Shown: positions 16,538 to 25,188 of the stretch, piece by piece | Numbering within the stretch: position 1 is the first letter of the stretch | Layout of the letters: the number at the start of each line of letters is the position of its first letter | Assembly (NCBI RefSeq): GCF_026427595.1 | Contig: NZ_CP101527.1 | Span: 310,001 to 374,000 of the forward strand | DNA from: Alkalimarinus sediminis | GTDB lineage: Bacteria; Pseudomonadota; Gammaproteobacteria; Pseudomonadales; Oleiphilaceae | Length of the DNA: 64,000 nt | Direction: 5' to 3' | The notes under the pieces: generated by a model | The model's database searches: none | What the model saw: only the letters and a program-made list of their open reading frames with translations | Told to the model about the DNA's origin: nothing | Translations under genes and position numbers: made by a program

Positions 16538-19024
16538 TTACGGCCCTTTTAACGATTCCATCGCCTCTTGGTAAACTTTCTCGATTTCAGAAAACCTAGT
16601 TACACGCTCAAGGCGTGTTAAAGTGGTGAGTTTCATCGAGTTTTTTATGGGGCGATGCGGTACGTTGGTCACTGGGGTTTGTAAGGTCAGGGGCTTGCCT
16701 AGCTCAAATAAATAATACAAGTCAGTTTTACCAGACTTCTTACCGGCTTGCTCTTCGGTAATAGCGTAGCGCGGCAGTACCGTCACGCGTTTAACCGGCC
16801 AAATCTTGTCAATTTGCTTAGTTGAACTTTGGGTGTCAGAGGTAGATGCTAAGGCTAAATAACGAATTTCTTCAGCGACGTGCTGTTTAAATTCTTTTAA
16901 AAAGGTGCTTTGTGGTATGTGATACCATTGTGCTGTTCCTTGCTTAAACCCTTCAAAGTAGCTATTGCCCCGACCTCGTTGTCCGCTTAGCGCAGCTGTC
17001 ATTGTCAGATCTGGATACAGTACTTGGCGCATTCCGGCATACGGTATTCGCGCCGATTCTTTTACGTACAGCCTTTCAGCCATACTAACCTTAGGGTACA
17101 TAAGCTCATTATCTTGCTTTGTGCTAGGGGCGCTTCCAATTTGTACTTGTAAAAACTCCAATAACCATTGATGGCCGCAATAGCTGTTTTCTGCTTGGCT
17201 TGGCAGTAATGCAAATGCTCCAACCCCGACCTCTTCAATCGCAGGCGCATAAGGGTTTTCTTTTGTGGCTTGATCAAAAAAACCTGGATATAGCGCGAAA
17301 GCACCAAAAACGGGGCGACTTTTTTTTGTCGGCTGGTCGGTATTGTTACTTGGTTGCGATTCAGACAAGCGTATTAGCGCATCCCGATAACGGTGCATTT
17401 GGTTAATGGCATCATCTGGTACGTAATCGGTACCTTCAATATCTTCGTTACCATCATCATAGGGAGTTTTATCTGTTTTTATGCGGTACTTGGCATCGAA
17501 TAGCCAAATAAACTGTTTTTCTTCGTCAGGGTTTGCCTGTTTGGGGAGGCTGACTTCTAGGACGATATCTGGCTTTTGATTGACCACATACGAACGAATA
17601 TTGCTTTTTTTATTAAAAATTGGCTCATGCGCTAGCCTTGCGGTAACGCCATCGGCGCGTTTAAATCGAAACGCACCTCGCAAGCCATCGTCTTTAAATT
17701 TATATTCAAAAAAGTCATTTTGTTTTAATTCAGCCGCACCATTTTCAACTAAATCAAAACCAAGGTCGTCCTCAAGTATGTGTTTAACGCATAAAAAACA
17801 CCATATTTCATAGATATCAGCGACCGACTTCATCGAAATGCTCGACTGATTGCCAAACACATCTAAATAAAATTTCAGTTCCTGCCAAATACGATACACC
17901 GCGCTGTAACCGGTTTTTTGCTGCAGCACTAATGACTCGCGGCTTAAACCTGTATATGCGCCAACCTCATTTAAAAAACTTTGACCTAACACTTTTTGCA
18001 GAGGTTGTTGCCAGCTATGCAGCTCATTTAAAAATGAATCCGACAACCGTTGCCGTTCTGGCACTTGGTTACTTTGCCTAAGCTTTTGTTCAAACTCAGC
18101 TAATTGCCGCTTGCTTTTACTCACCGCCATTTTGATAAAACGGTTTTCTGGGGTATCGACACTCAGTTGCTTTTTTTTGACTGCATAGCGTTTATCGTGC
18201 TGGCCATTCGCAAAGTCTTGCTTTACTTGCTCGGCTAACTTATGTGGCAAGCGGCCTTTTAGCTTGGCGGCTTTAATATTGGCCACTGTGGGTTGCAAAC
18301 GATTATGAGGCGCGGCACAAATAACTTTTAAACCTTGATTAAACCGCTCCCTTAATGCCGCAAAATTGGCCAACCACATGAGTGGGAATTGTCCACGTTG
18401 TTTACTGTTCGCGGCATCTTGCTCGGTTTTTTCTACCAAACTAAAGCGCCAAAGCGGGTAAACTGCATCAATGGTTTGGTACATAGCCGGCAAGTCTTGG
18501 TGCAATGCCATTTTGGTAGGGAGTACTTCAAAGGCAATATGTTGGGTATGCGTTTTACCATCAAGCTCAAATGTTAGCGGCAAACGTAGCCAACCCACAT
18601 CATTGCCGGTATTGATGGTGCCGGTTAAGCGTGCATTTAAGCCATCTTCACTTGGTGTAAAAATAAATGCATCGCACATATTCTGAGAGCGATGACTTAA
18701 CTGAGCTGCTTGTACTTCTCGTAGAAAAATCCATTCAATTTGATAAAGGGTGTTTTCAAAAAAAAGGGGAGCCTCAAGTGCTATTTGTGCACATTGGTTT
18801 AGCGCCTTAGGAGGGTGCAGTAGAGAATAAGGGGCATCTTTAAAAGCTCTAGGACGCTCGAGCAGCTTAAAAGGGGGTTGAGTCTTGATAGAATAGTCTG
18901 ACGCACCAATTTGGCGAGTAGAAAGAGTACTATTTAAAGTATCTCGTCGTTTATCAATAGATGCCGCCTTAATTGTAAATAAAAACGCATCGGTTTTTAA
19001 TCTTAATAATTCTGGCATGCTCAA
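16538..19024 (-). CDS. McrC-like DUF2357/DUF524 (PDDEXK_7) nuclease subunit
   Basis: An 828-residue putative restriction endonuclease subunit. The N-terminal 370 residues match the general DUF2357 layout (beta-rich region, then helical linker with ENRFIKMAVSKSKRQLAEFE). From about residue 400 comes the DUF524/PDDEXK_7 nuclease: SVADIYEIWCFLCVKHIL, then KPDIVLEV at about residue 483 and IWLFDAKYRIK at about 508-518, giving the PD...(D/E)xK active site. It lies 21 bp downstream of the McrB-like ATPase gene, so the two form one operon. In McrBC-type systems the nuclease is activated by the nucleotide-driven McrB ring to cut modified DNA; the modification recognised here cannot be read. The gene ends within the duplicated tail of tetR. 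Confidence 0.82.
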   Translation of the reverse strand: MSMPELLRLKTDAFLFTIKAASIDKRRDTLNSTLSTRQIGASDYSIKTQPPFKLLERPRAFKDAPYSLLHPPKALNQCAQIALEAPLFFENTLYQIEWIFLREVQAAQLSHRSQNMCDAFIFTPSEDGLNARLTGTINTGNDVGWLRLPLTFELDGKTHTQHIAFEVLPTKMALHQDLPAMYQTIDAVYPLWRFSLVEKTEQDAANSKQRGQFPLMWLANFAALRERFNQGLKVICAAPHNRLQPTVANIKAAKLKGRLPHKLAEQVKQDFANGQHDKRYAVKKKQLSVDTPENRFIKMAVSKSKRQLAEFEQKLRQSNQVPERQRLSDSFLNELHSWQQPLQKVLGQSFLNEVGAYTGLSRESLVLQQKTGYSAVYRIWQELKFYLDVFGNQSSISMKSVADIYEIWCFLCVKHILEDDLGFDLVENGAAELKQNDFFEYKFKDDGLRGAFRFKRADGVTARLAHEPIFNKKSNIRSYVVNQKPDIVLEVSLPKQANPDEEKQFIWLFDAKYRIKTDKTPYDDGNEDIEGTDYVPDDAINQMHRYRDALIRLSESQPSNNTDQPTKKSRPVFGAFALYPGFFDQATKENPYAPAIEEVGVGAFALLPSQAENSYCGHQWLLEFLQVQIGSAPSTKQDNELMYPKVSMAERLYVKESARIPYAGMRQVLYPDLTMTAALSGQRGRGNSYFEGFKQGTAQWYHIPQSTFLKEFKQHVAEEIRYLALASTSDTQSSTKQIDKIWPVKRVTVLPRYAITEEQAGKKSGKTDLYYLFELGKPLTLQTPVTNVPHRPIKNSMKLTTLTRLERVTRFSEIEKVYQEAMESLKGP

Positions 19025-19045
19025 TCGCTCCCAGCGGCCACTTTA

Positions 19046-20986
19046 TTAAGGCCAAAAACTGGTGAAAGTGGCTGTCGTCAGGCGACTACTCATCCATTCT
19101 AGTTTTTCTTTTGTACGGCATTGAATACGAAGTACATTTTCCTCGTCAGTATTGTCACCATCGACTACTTTTTCGCGATATAAGTCAGGGCGCTGATTCG
19201 CCTTTTCGTTTTCACCTGCTTGCCAAATAGGTTTCAGCTTGTCAGCCATAACATCTTGTAGTTCAGCTAATAGCTCTTTTCCATTTGCTGTGGTCAATTT
19301 ATCGGTATCGCCTTCAATACGTGGCAACACCTTACACATCATAAAGTCATCCCACACGGCTTTTAGGTCCAACTCATCTTGTGGTTGGCTGCTCAACACA
19401 GCAAGCAGTAATTCGTTGAGTGCGCGGAAAGCGAGTTCAAAAGGTGTGTTTTTGAGCACAGAGTTAACGTTGATTAAAAAGCTAACCGTTTCATCACCGG
19501 CATTGATTTTTTCACCGTCTTTGCTATCGACTTCAAAGTCGACATCCGCTTTACTGGCGTGTGACCAAACGGGGTAACTGAGGCGCTTATTTTGATTAGG
19601 AGGCGTGAAAAACTCATTAAAATCATTGGGGAAAAACGCGCCAAAATCAAAGCTCAGTGCACGGTCGATTACTTTACGAGAAAAACCGTGGGTGGTTTCA
19701 TCCATGTTTACCGTGCCTGCTACTAACAGGTTAAATGGTATACCTAAACCATGGTTGCAAATTAATTGCCATAACTCATCGTACTCAGTCGCTTCAAAAC
19801 CGAGTTGTTTTCGCAGTTTGTCTTTATCAGCGACTTCGTCGATGGTTGCAGGCTTTAATAGTGCATCACTGCTATAAGTAAAGCTATCACCGGTCCAATG
19901 CCATTCGCGGGTTTCTAGTACCGACAGATAATCAGCGAAATACTGTTCTACAGGCGCTAAGTTCATTTCATCCAAGCACAGCCAGTAAGGCAACACCTGA
20001 TCAAGCGCATTACGTTCACCTGTTACCACTAAATGCTTGTCCTGTGCCTCAGTAGACTTCTCTTCGATGGTTAAGCCGCTTTCAGGGGATGCAATGGCAC
20101 GCCATGCTTTGGCGATAAATTGCAATACATCAGTGGTGATGTATTCGGCTTGGTTGTCTTTTGAAAGACGCGAAATATAACCGAGCAAATCACTGGGTTC
20201 ATGCCAGTCTGGACGTACAGAGGTCAAGCAATAAGTTTCAGCAAACTGCCCCGAGGTCTTGGCTTGTTCACGAACGAAGCGGGTTTTGCCTGTGCCTGAT
20301 ATGCCGGCTAGGAGGAGGAAGGGTTTGGATAGCGGGATACCCTGAGCATTAAGTGGCTCTTTTATTGTCTTGCTCTGGCTAAAACTTTCTACCTCTAGAA
20401 GATGCTCAAATTTAAACTCTTCTATGCCTTTGTATATTTGTAATAATTCTTGCAGGTCAGATACTAATACGTGGTTTTCTGGAAGATTAGAGCTGCTATA
20501 AAATTTTGCTGAAATATTTGGCTGCTCATATGATTTTCCAAGCGTTGTTTTTGCCTTTAAGTCAATTTCTTGTTCACCCCAAGTTTTTAATCTAGGAAAT
20601 TGAGATAGCAATATCTTCTTTATATCTCCTGCTCTTCTTTCCGCTCTTTTCTTCCCAAAGCGTTTGGTAGGTATCGTAGTTCCTTGGTTTAAAGAAAGGT
20701 AAAAACCTGAACCATCTGCTTTGAACAGATAAACTGGATAAATTCCATCTTGCGTGGTTGTGGTGATCTTTGGATTAAGAATCGATAGCCAAGGTACGTT
20801 TGCCCAATTCCCAGCCCCAACACTAGCTTTAATTACAAATGAATCGAAGTCTTTCTTTACTAATAGTTCAATTTCATCTGTTAAATCTTGGCGAAAAAGA
20901 TTTGCAATTGGATGCCCTGTAAATTGCTCTTTTGTTGCTTGCACCCAACCATTAACGAACTTGCTTAATTTCTCTTTTAGACTCAT
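19046..20986 (-). CDS. McrB-like AAA+ NTPase with DUF3578 N-terminal domain
   Basis: A 646-residue motor subunit. Residues 1-170 match the DUF3578/MrcB N-terminal domain (VGAGNWANVPWLSILNPKIT; YPVYLFKADGSGFYLSLNQG), which is expected to recognise the target. The AAA+ module follows, with Walker A GISGTGKTRFV at about residue 225-235, Walker B LCLDEMNLAPVEQYFADYL at about 335, and the McrB-type sensor GTVNMDETTHGFSRKVIDRA at about 425-444. The C-terminal part is helical, ending RLTTATFTSFWP. It is the first gene of a two-gene operon with the DUF2357/DUF524 nuclease, making a type IV-like restriction system. The 473-bp region upstream has no gene. Confidence 0.87.
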   Translation of the reverse strand: MSLKEKLSKFVNGWVQATKEQFTGHPIANLFRQDLTDEIELLVKKDFDSFVIKASVGAGNWANVPWLSILNPKITTTTQDGIYPVYLFKADGSGFYLSLNQGTTIPTKRFGKKRAERRAGDIKKILLSQFPRLKTWGEQEIDLKAKTTLGKSYEQPNISAKFYSSSNLPENHVLVSDLQELLQIYKGIEEFKFEHLLEVESFSQSKTIKEPLNAQGIPLSKPFLLLAGISGTGKTRFVREQAKTSGQFAETYCLTSVRPDWHEPSDLLGYISRLSKDNQAEYITTDVLQFIAKAWRAIASPESGLTIEEKSTEAQDKHLVVTGERNALDQVLPYWLCLDEMNLAPVEQYFADYLSVLETREWHWTGDSFTYSSDALLKPATIDEVADKDKLRKQLGFEATEYDELWQLICNHGLGIPFNLLVAGTVNMDETTHGFSRKVIDRALSFDFGAFFPNDFNEFFTPPNQNKRLSYPVWSHASKADVDFEVDSKDGEKINAGDETVSFLINVNSVLKNTPFELAFRALNELLLAVLSSQPQDELDLKAVWDDFMMCKVLPRIEGDTDKLTTANGKELLAELQDVMADKLKPIWQAGENEKANQRPDLYREKVVDGDNTDEENVLRIQCRTKEKLEWMSSRLTTATFTSFWP

Positions 20987-21459
20987 AACTACCCTTAAAT
21001 TTAAACCTACACTAAAAAGTTAGCACTTGTTAGAGAAACACTCTTTGATGGAGTGCTGATATTCTATTTCACCAATTTCACGAATTTCACTAATTGAACA
21101 CGATAGCCTACGGCCATCATAGCTTTGACTGCACGCTCTGAGCTTAGGCTTTCGGTGGTCTCAAATCAACCGGCTGTAAATAATCAAAATAAACGGGGCC
21201 AAATAAATAATCTGGGTCAGAATAACATTTAAGAATCAATTCTAAATCCTCGGTCAATCTTATTTACTAGAAGCTACACGGCGCTGAATAGTTAGCTCAT
21301 TATATAAATTGTTATTCTGCCCCGAATGGCGCTGAAATTTTTGTTAGGGAAAGTCAGAAAAGCTGCTTTTATTCCCTCCCCCTGACAAGGGTAGGGCTAG
21401 GGTGGGTTGAGCTTTTTAAAAACCGCTAATACTAACAGTCAGGTGAATCAGGTCCAACT
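20987..21459. other. Intergenic region with no gene
   Basis: Holds the promoter side of the McrB-like operon and, from 21214, the inverted-repeat element listed separately. Around 21380-21410 there is a C-rich then G-rich stretch that can fold on itself. No supported reading frame was found. Confidence 0.5.
21214..21323. repeat. Small element bounded by 14-bp inverted repeats
   Basis: GGGTCAGAATAACA (21214-21227) and TGTTATTCTGCCCC (21310-21323) are inverted copies with one mismatch, 82 bp apart. This is the layout of a REP doublet or a small MITE. No coding capacity is present. Confidence 0.55.
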
Positions 21460-21762
21460 TTATTTAGCACTGTCAAGCAATTCACTTTCTACAAAACGCT
21501 TAACTTCCTGAATATCATCGGTGTGAAGCAGGTCGGGCTTAGAGGTGTCGGTATAAATCTCAAGGTGACGGCCATCACCTTCATTAACCGCTATTGATAA
21601 GGTATAGCGCTTACTTTCTGGGTCTTCTCGTTGGCTCTGATCGGTATGGTCAAGCCATAATATATAAAACTGGTTGTTAGCTTGAAAATAGAATGATGGG
21701 CAAGTGTCGTTGTGAAAGCTTCTATCAATGAGTGTTGCAGGGAATGTGTTTATAAGGTCCAT
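21460..21762 (-). CDS. Hypothetical protein, 100 residues
   Basis: Not recognised. The chain (MDLINTFPATLIDRSFHNDT onward) looks like a small alpha/beta domain with alternating strands (FYFQANNQFYILWLDHTDQS; LEIYTDTSKP) and an acidic helical C-terminus. It has no signal peptide or membrane segment. AGGAGAG lies six bases before the ATG, which supports real translation. It sits between the restriction operon and the abiE pair, with a palindrome in its upstream region. A defence-accessory role is only a guess from position. Confidence 0.6.
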   Translation of the reverse strand: MDLINTFPATLIDRSFHNDTCPSFYFQANNQFYILWLDHTDQSQREDPESKRYTLSIAVNEGDGRHLEIYTDTSKPDLLHTDDIQEVKRFVESELLDSAK

Positions 21763-21790
21763 CTTTGCTCTCCTACATGTCGTGATACGG

Positions 21791-21842
21791 TATACAGTGG
21801 CTCTGTTTCTGTAACTATTTTCTTACTTAAAAGTACTGTATA
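21791..21842. promoter_or_regulatory. Palindrome upstream of the 100-residue gene
   Basis: TATACAGT (21791-21798) and ACTGTATA (21835-21842) are perfect inverted copies separated by 36 bp, about 30-80 bp upstream of the start at 21762. This suits an operator pair or looped site. The rest of the 334-bp gap up to 22096 holds no gene. Confidence 0.4.
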
Positions 21843-22014
21843 TACTGCTGTATGCGGTGTCGCATAGCAATGCGGAAACATGAATAGAGCAGCCTGCCCC
21901 GTGAATCGCTTTGGGTGTGAATGGAATCAGGGGTAGGGGCTGATTGGGCCTTCAGTGTGGGGCTCCTTGATTCCGCTTCGCTGCATCACGGCTACGAGTA
22001 ACTTGGAATAAAGA

Positions 22015-22060
22015 GGGCGGTGACAAACGGGAGTCACTAAGGTCAAGATTAGCATTTGTT
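22015..22060. repeat. REP-like sequence related to 16113-16162
   Basis: GGGCGGTGACAAACGGGAGT (from 22015) followed by ATTAGCATTTGT (22048-22059) resembles the 16113-16162 hairpin, with shared GACAAACG(A/G)GA(A/G)T and ATT(C/A)GCATTTGT arms. It lies downstream of the abiEii stop. Confidence 0.45.
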
Positions 22061-22096
22061 TTCTGGGTTTTCTCGTAAGCTGTCAAGGATATGAGG

Positions 22097-22984
22097 CTAA
22101 CCCATATCAAATGGATTTTTGGGCGATTTGTCATTAAGTAATTCAGATACAATGGCATTTACCTCGCCCTGAACATACGGCCAGTACTCAGGGTTATCGA
22201 GGGTTCTTTCTTTGGTTTGCTTTGGGATAAAGCGGCTCATTTCCATGTTGAAATCGTCACGTACTTCATCTTCTGACATTAGCTTACCCAGCTGAACAGA
22301 CAGTGCCTGACGAAAGTCTTCAGTTTGCTTCTGTCTGGCAATGAGCTTCTTTTCAACCAGTATCTTAGATAAATTAGTACCGCGCTGCTTGATCCAAACA
22401 ATATCCCAAATATCACGAGGTTTGATACGTCTTGCCCGATACGCTAACGCGATCAGTTTATCGGCTAGCATTTCTTGTAAAGATTGTACCGGAACCAAAA
22501 TCCCTTCTGTCGGTACAACGATGTTGTAGTGATTGATTAACGGACGCTTTTCGATATCGAATGACGGAATAGCACAGACGTCTATATGCATTTTTTGCCG
22601 TGGTAAATCAGGACGACTAGCCTCTTTTATGATACTAATTTTCCAAGAAACGGTATCTCCTTGCCGCTTATCGGAGGGTTTGTTTACCCAAACGTCTGTT
22701 TCATACTTGTTCTGAATATAGGTTTGTATTTCGGACTCTAACCCCTCAAAATCCGAGGGTTTAAAATTATGACCACCATTGAAATCAAGATCTTCCGATA
22801 GTCTGCTGCTGTTGTAGCACATACGTAATGAGGTGCCACCGATAAAGGTTAATTGCTGCATAGCACCTTGTTTGATCAGTACATCCATAATGTCGTGATG
22901 CAAGATCTCTTTTTCGATGACGGGGGTCACAGCTGCATAGTCAGGGTTTTCTTGGACGATTTGGCGAATTTGTTGCTTCAGCAT
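22097..22984 (-). CDS. abiEii: AbiEii/AbiGii family nucleotidyltransferase toxin
   Basis: Toxin of a type IV AbiE abortive-infection system. The 295-residue protein has the DNA polymerase beta-like nucleotidyltransferase signature FIGGTSLRMCYNSSRLSEDL followed by DF at about residues 46-67, and the downstream basic helix KLIALAYRARRIKPRDIWDI at about 190-210. Related toxins (AbiEii, MenT) transfer nucleotides to tRNA or GTP substrates; the target here is unknown. It lies 28 bp downstream of the AbiEi gene on the same strand. Confidence 0.92.
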   Translation of the reverse strand: MLKQQIRQIVQENPDYAAVTPVIEKEILHHDIMDVLIKQGAMQQLTFIGGTSLRMCYNSSRLSEDLDFNGGHNFKPSDFEGLESEIQTYIQNKYETDVWVNKPSDKRQGDTVSWKISIIKEASRPDLPRQKMHIDVCAIPSFDIEKRPLINHYNIVVPTEGILVPVQSLQEMLADKLIALAYRARRIKPRDIWDIVWIKQRGTNLSKILVEKKLIARQKQTEDFRQALSVQLGKLMSEDEVRDDFNMEMSRFIPKQTKERTLDNPEYWPYVQGEVNAIVSELLNDKSPKNPFDMG

Positions 22985-23012
22985 AGATTATCTCCCATTC
23001 CCTTTATCATGC

Positions 23013-23537
23013 TTAGCTCTCCAACATATGTAAATTGCGCTGACAGTGCTTAAGATCAGCAATTGCTTGGGCTTTGTGCGCACGATACATTTTGATGTCG
23101 GGATCATAGTATAAATTAGGTGCAATTTTCTCGACTGGCTTTTTAGTATGGGTCAATTCGATCACGCCATAGGGCGTATCAAAGCAACCACTTCGACCTT
23201 TTGTCACCACCGTGACTCTACCCATCACGACTTGTGAAATATCGCCTGTATGACTGAGCTGACTTTCTAAGCTGATATAGTTCAATACGCCACTTCGCAG
23301 TTTTTTGATGATTTTATAAATGGCGGTCTCAGGCTCAGGTGGCGTAATTGCGCTTTCATATAGGCCCTTCATCACGCGTCTGAGTAAGCCTTTATTAACA
23401 CAATCTGCTAGGAACTTTCTAAAGGCAGGGTCATAAGGTAAGCCCAGCATAAAAGCCAGCTCAGTTGCACTGTGAATGCCACCTCCAGCGTTTACCGCTT
23501 TCGCTAATGCGTTTAATAGCTTATCTGATTTAGTCAT
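23013..23537 (-). CDS. abiEi: AbiEi family antitoxin/transcriptional regulator
   Basis: A 174-residue protein with an N-terminal winged-helix part (residues 1-60; GGIHSATELAFMLGLPYD, then FRKFLADCVNKGLLRRVMKG) and a C-terminal AbiEi antitoxin domain (LRSGVLNYISLESQLSHTGD; VVTKGRSGCFDTPYGVIELT). AbiEi proteins repress their own operon and neutralise AbiEii. The ATG at 23535-23537 lies one base from a long palindrome, and no Shine-Dalgarno sequence precedes it. Confidence 0.88.
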   Translation of the reverse strand: MTKSDKLLNALAKAVNAGGGIHSATELAFMLGLPYDPAFRKFLADCVNKGLLRRVMKGLYESAITPPEPETAIYKIIKKLRSGVLNYISLESQLSHTGDISQVVMGRVTVVTKGRSGCFDTPYGVIELTHTKKPVEKIAPNLYYDPDIKMYRAHKAQAIADLKHCQRNLHMLES

Positions 23538-23538
23538 T

Positions 23539-23598
23539 GGTCTACACTAAGTTACTAATTAAGTAACTTAGTGTAGACCTTTGTTCTAAGTCGCTCAA
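23539..23598 (-). promoter_or_regulatory. abiE promoter and long palindromic operator
   Basis: An inverted repeat with perfect 18-bp arms (23539-23556 and 23562-23579; GGTCTACACTAAGTTACT and its complement) ends one base before the abiEi ATG. On the minus strand TTGAGC (23593-23598) and TACACT (23570-23575) are separated by 17 bp, so the -10 element lies in the promoter-distal arm. Predicted transcription start is inside the palindrome, leaving a very short or absent leader. Autorepression by AbiEi is inferred from the family. Confidence 0.75.
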
Positions 23599-23615
23599 GA
23601 AAAGTGTATAGAAAG

Positions 23616-24989
23616 TTACCTGTCTATTTTTCCTCGCTCTTCATACCAATCAACCCCTTTAAGCACCCCCACAACGGCCTTGACACCCAAATAAGGCAAT
23701 AAATTCCCGGGGGGTACAGGCACGGCGTTGCGGTTAACAATCCAAAACCGGCTGAGTTCGCTATCGATACCTAAAGCCAAGTCGGCGATTAATCGACCAT
23801 TGAGCTGTGTTAAAGATACGCCATGACCGATGCAACCGTTTGAATAGATGATATTTTCATCCCCGATAAAGCCAATTTCTGGCGTCATATCAAAATTGAC
23901 AGACACTGCGCCGCCCCATTGGCAATCGAATTTTTTATGCTTGAGCGTGGGAAAAAGCCAGCGGAAATGTGCTTCAAGGGCGCGCCAGATTTTTGGGTCG
24001 TGCCACTTATTCATGTCTTTGCCGTATTCATAACCAATATCACCGCCGCCGATGGTGATGCGTCCGCACGTTGTTATTCGTAAGTAATGAACAAACTGAC
24101 GGTTATCTTCAATGGACATTCGGTCTTGCCAGCCAAGGGTTTTCCATTCTTCTTTGGTGAGGGGCTCTGAGACAATTTGATACGTCCAAGCGGGTCGTTG
24201 GCGATTTTGTATCTTCTTTGGCCCTGGCAGGGTATGAGACCATGCATTGGTGGCGAGTATTACCTTTTTTGCTTTTATTTGGGCGTGATGAGTTTTAATG
24301 ATCGTGCCATTGATACTTTTGCGGATATCTATAACGGGGGTGTTTTCATAAATGTTGGTGCCTGCGTCTTCTGCGAGTTGTTTGAGGGCTCGAACGTGCT
24401 TGCAAGGGTCCAATATTCCCGTTTCAGGTTCGTAGATGGCTGACTTTATTTGAGGTGCGTTGAGCTTTTTTCTGACCATGTGTTGGTCGTAAAATTCATA
24501 ACTGTTGGGTTTGGCGATGTCGGTCAGCAAGGCGTAGGTTTTTTTCAGACGTTTCTCTTGGCTGTTGGTATAGGCGACCCGCCACATGCCGGTGTGTTCA
24601 TAGTCTGAGTCTAGTTTTTCGTTTTCAATCAGGTTATTAACATAAGCGACGGCCTGCTGCATGTAGCGTTGGGCTTCTTTGGTTTTCTGTTTACCCCAGC
24701 GCATGATGGTGGTTTCTGGTTCCATGCCAAATAATGTCATGTTAAAACCACCGTTACGCCCCGACGCACCAAAACCGATCTCATTGGCTTCTAATACCAT
24801 GACATGTTTATCGGGAGAATCTCTCATGATCTCGCGGGCTGCCGTTAGCCCCGTAAAACCACCACCTACGATCACGATATCCGCTTGATAATGGCCTGTA
24901 GGTAATGACTTGTTGGCGGTGTAGGGACCATATTGGTGCTGCCAAAACGAATGGTTTTTAGCCATAGCCTCTAGTGTTGAATCCGGCAT
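23616..24989 (-). CDS. FAD-dependent amine oxidoreductase (DAO/PuuB-like)
   Basis: A 457-residue flavoprotein. The dinucleotide fold ADIVIVGGGFTGLTAAREIM begins at about residue 35 and is followed by VLEANEIGFGASGRNGGFNM, a pattern shared with gamma-glutamylputrescine oxidase PuuB and glycine-oxidase-like enzymes. The C-terminal FAD-binding region includes MTPEIGFIGDENIIYSNGCI, then GHGVSLTQLNGRLIADLALG. The substrate is probably a secondary or primary amine but cannot be named. It stands alone in the accessory block, with no polyamine catabolic genes nearby. Confidence 0.82.
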   Translation of the reverse strand: MPDSTLEAMAKNHSFWQHQYGPYTANKSLPTGHYQADIVIVGGGFTGLTAAREIMRDSPDKHVMVLEANEIGFGASGRNGGFNMTLFGMEPETTIMRWGKQKTKEAQRYMQQAVAYVNNLIENEKLDSDYEHTGMWRVAYTNSQEKRLKKTYALLTDIAKPNSYEFYDQHMVRKKLNAPQIKSAIYEPETGILDPCKHVRALKQLAEDAGTNIYENTPVIDIRKSINGTIIKTHHAQIKAKKVILATNAWSHTLPGPKKIQNRQRPAWTYQIVSEPLTKEEWKTLGWQDRMSIEDNRQFVHYLRITTCGRITIGGGDIGYEYGKDMNKWHDPKIWRALEAHFRWLFPTLKHKKFDCQWGGAVSVNFDMTPEIGFIGDENIIYSNGCIGHGVSLTQLNGRLIADLALGIDSELSRFWIVNRNAVPVPPGNLLPYLGVKAVVGVLKGVDWYEERGKIDR

Positions 24990-25188
24990 GTTGATGGCCC
25001 TCTTGCCAATGTCATGGTGTAAGAATGAGGATTTGATTAGAGATTATAGTCACTTGCGTTACTCGTGGAGGTTCAAAGATCAGAATATCGGATAAGCTTT
25101 ATTAGTGCCAGTTTGCCCTGTCTTTTGTAGTACCCTCGTTAATAAAGTAACGTTATCGGCATCTAAAGTGTTTTTAAAAAGGATTGAT

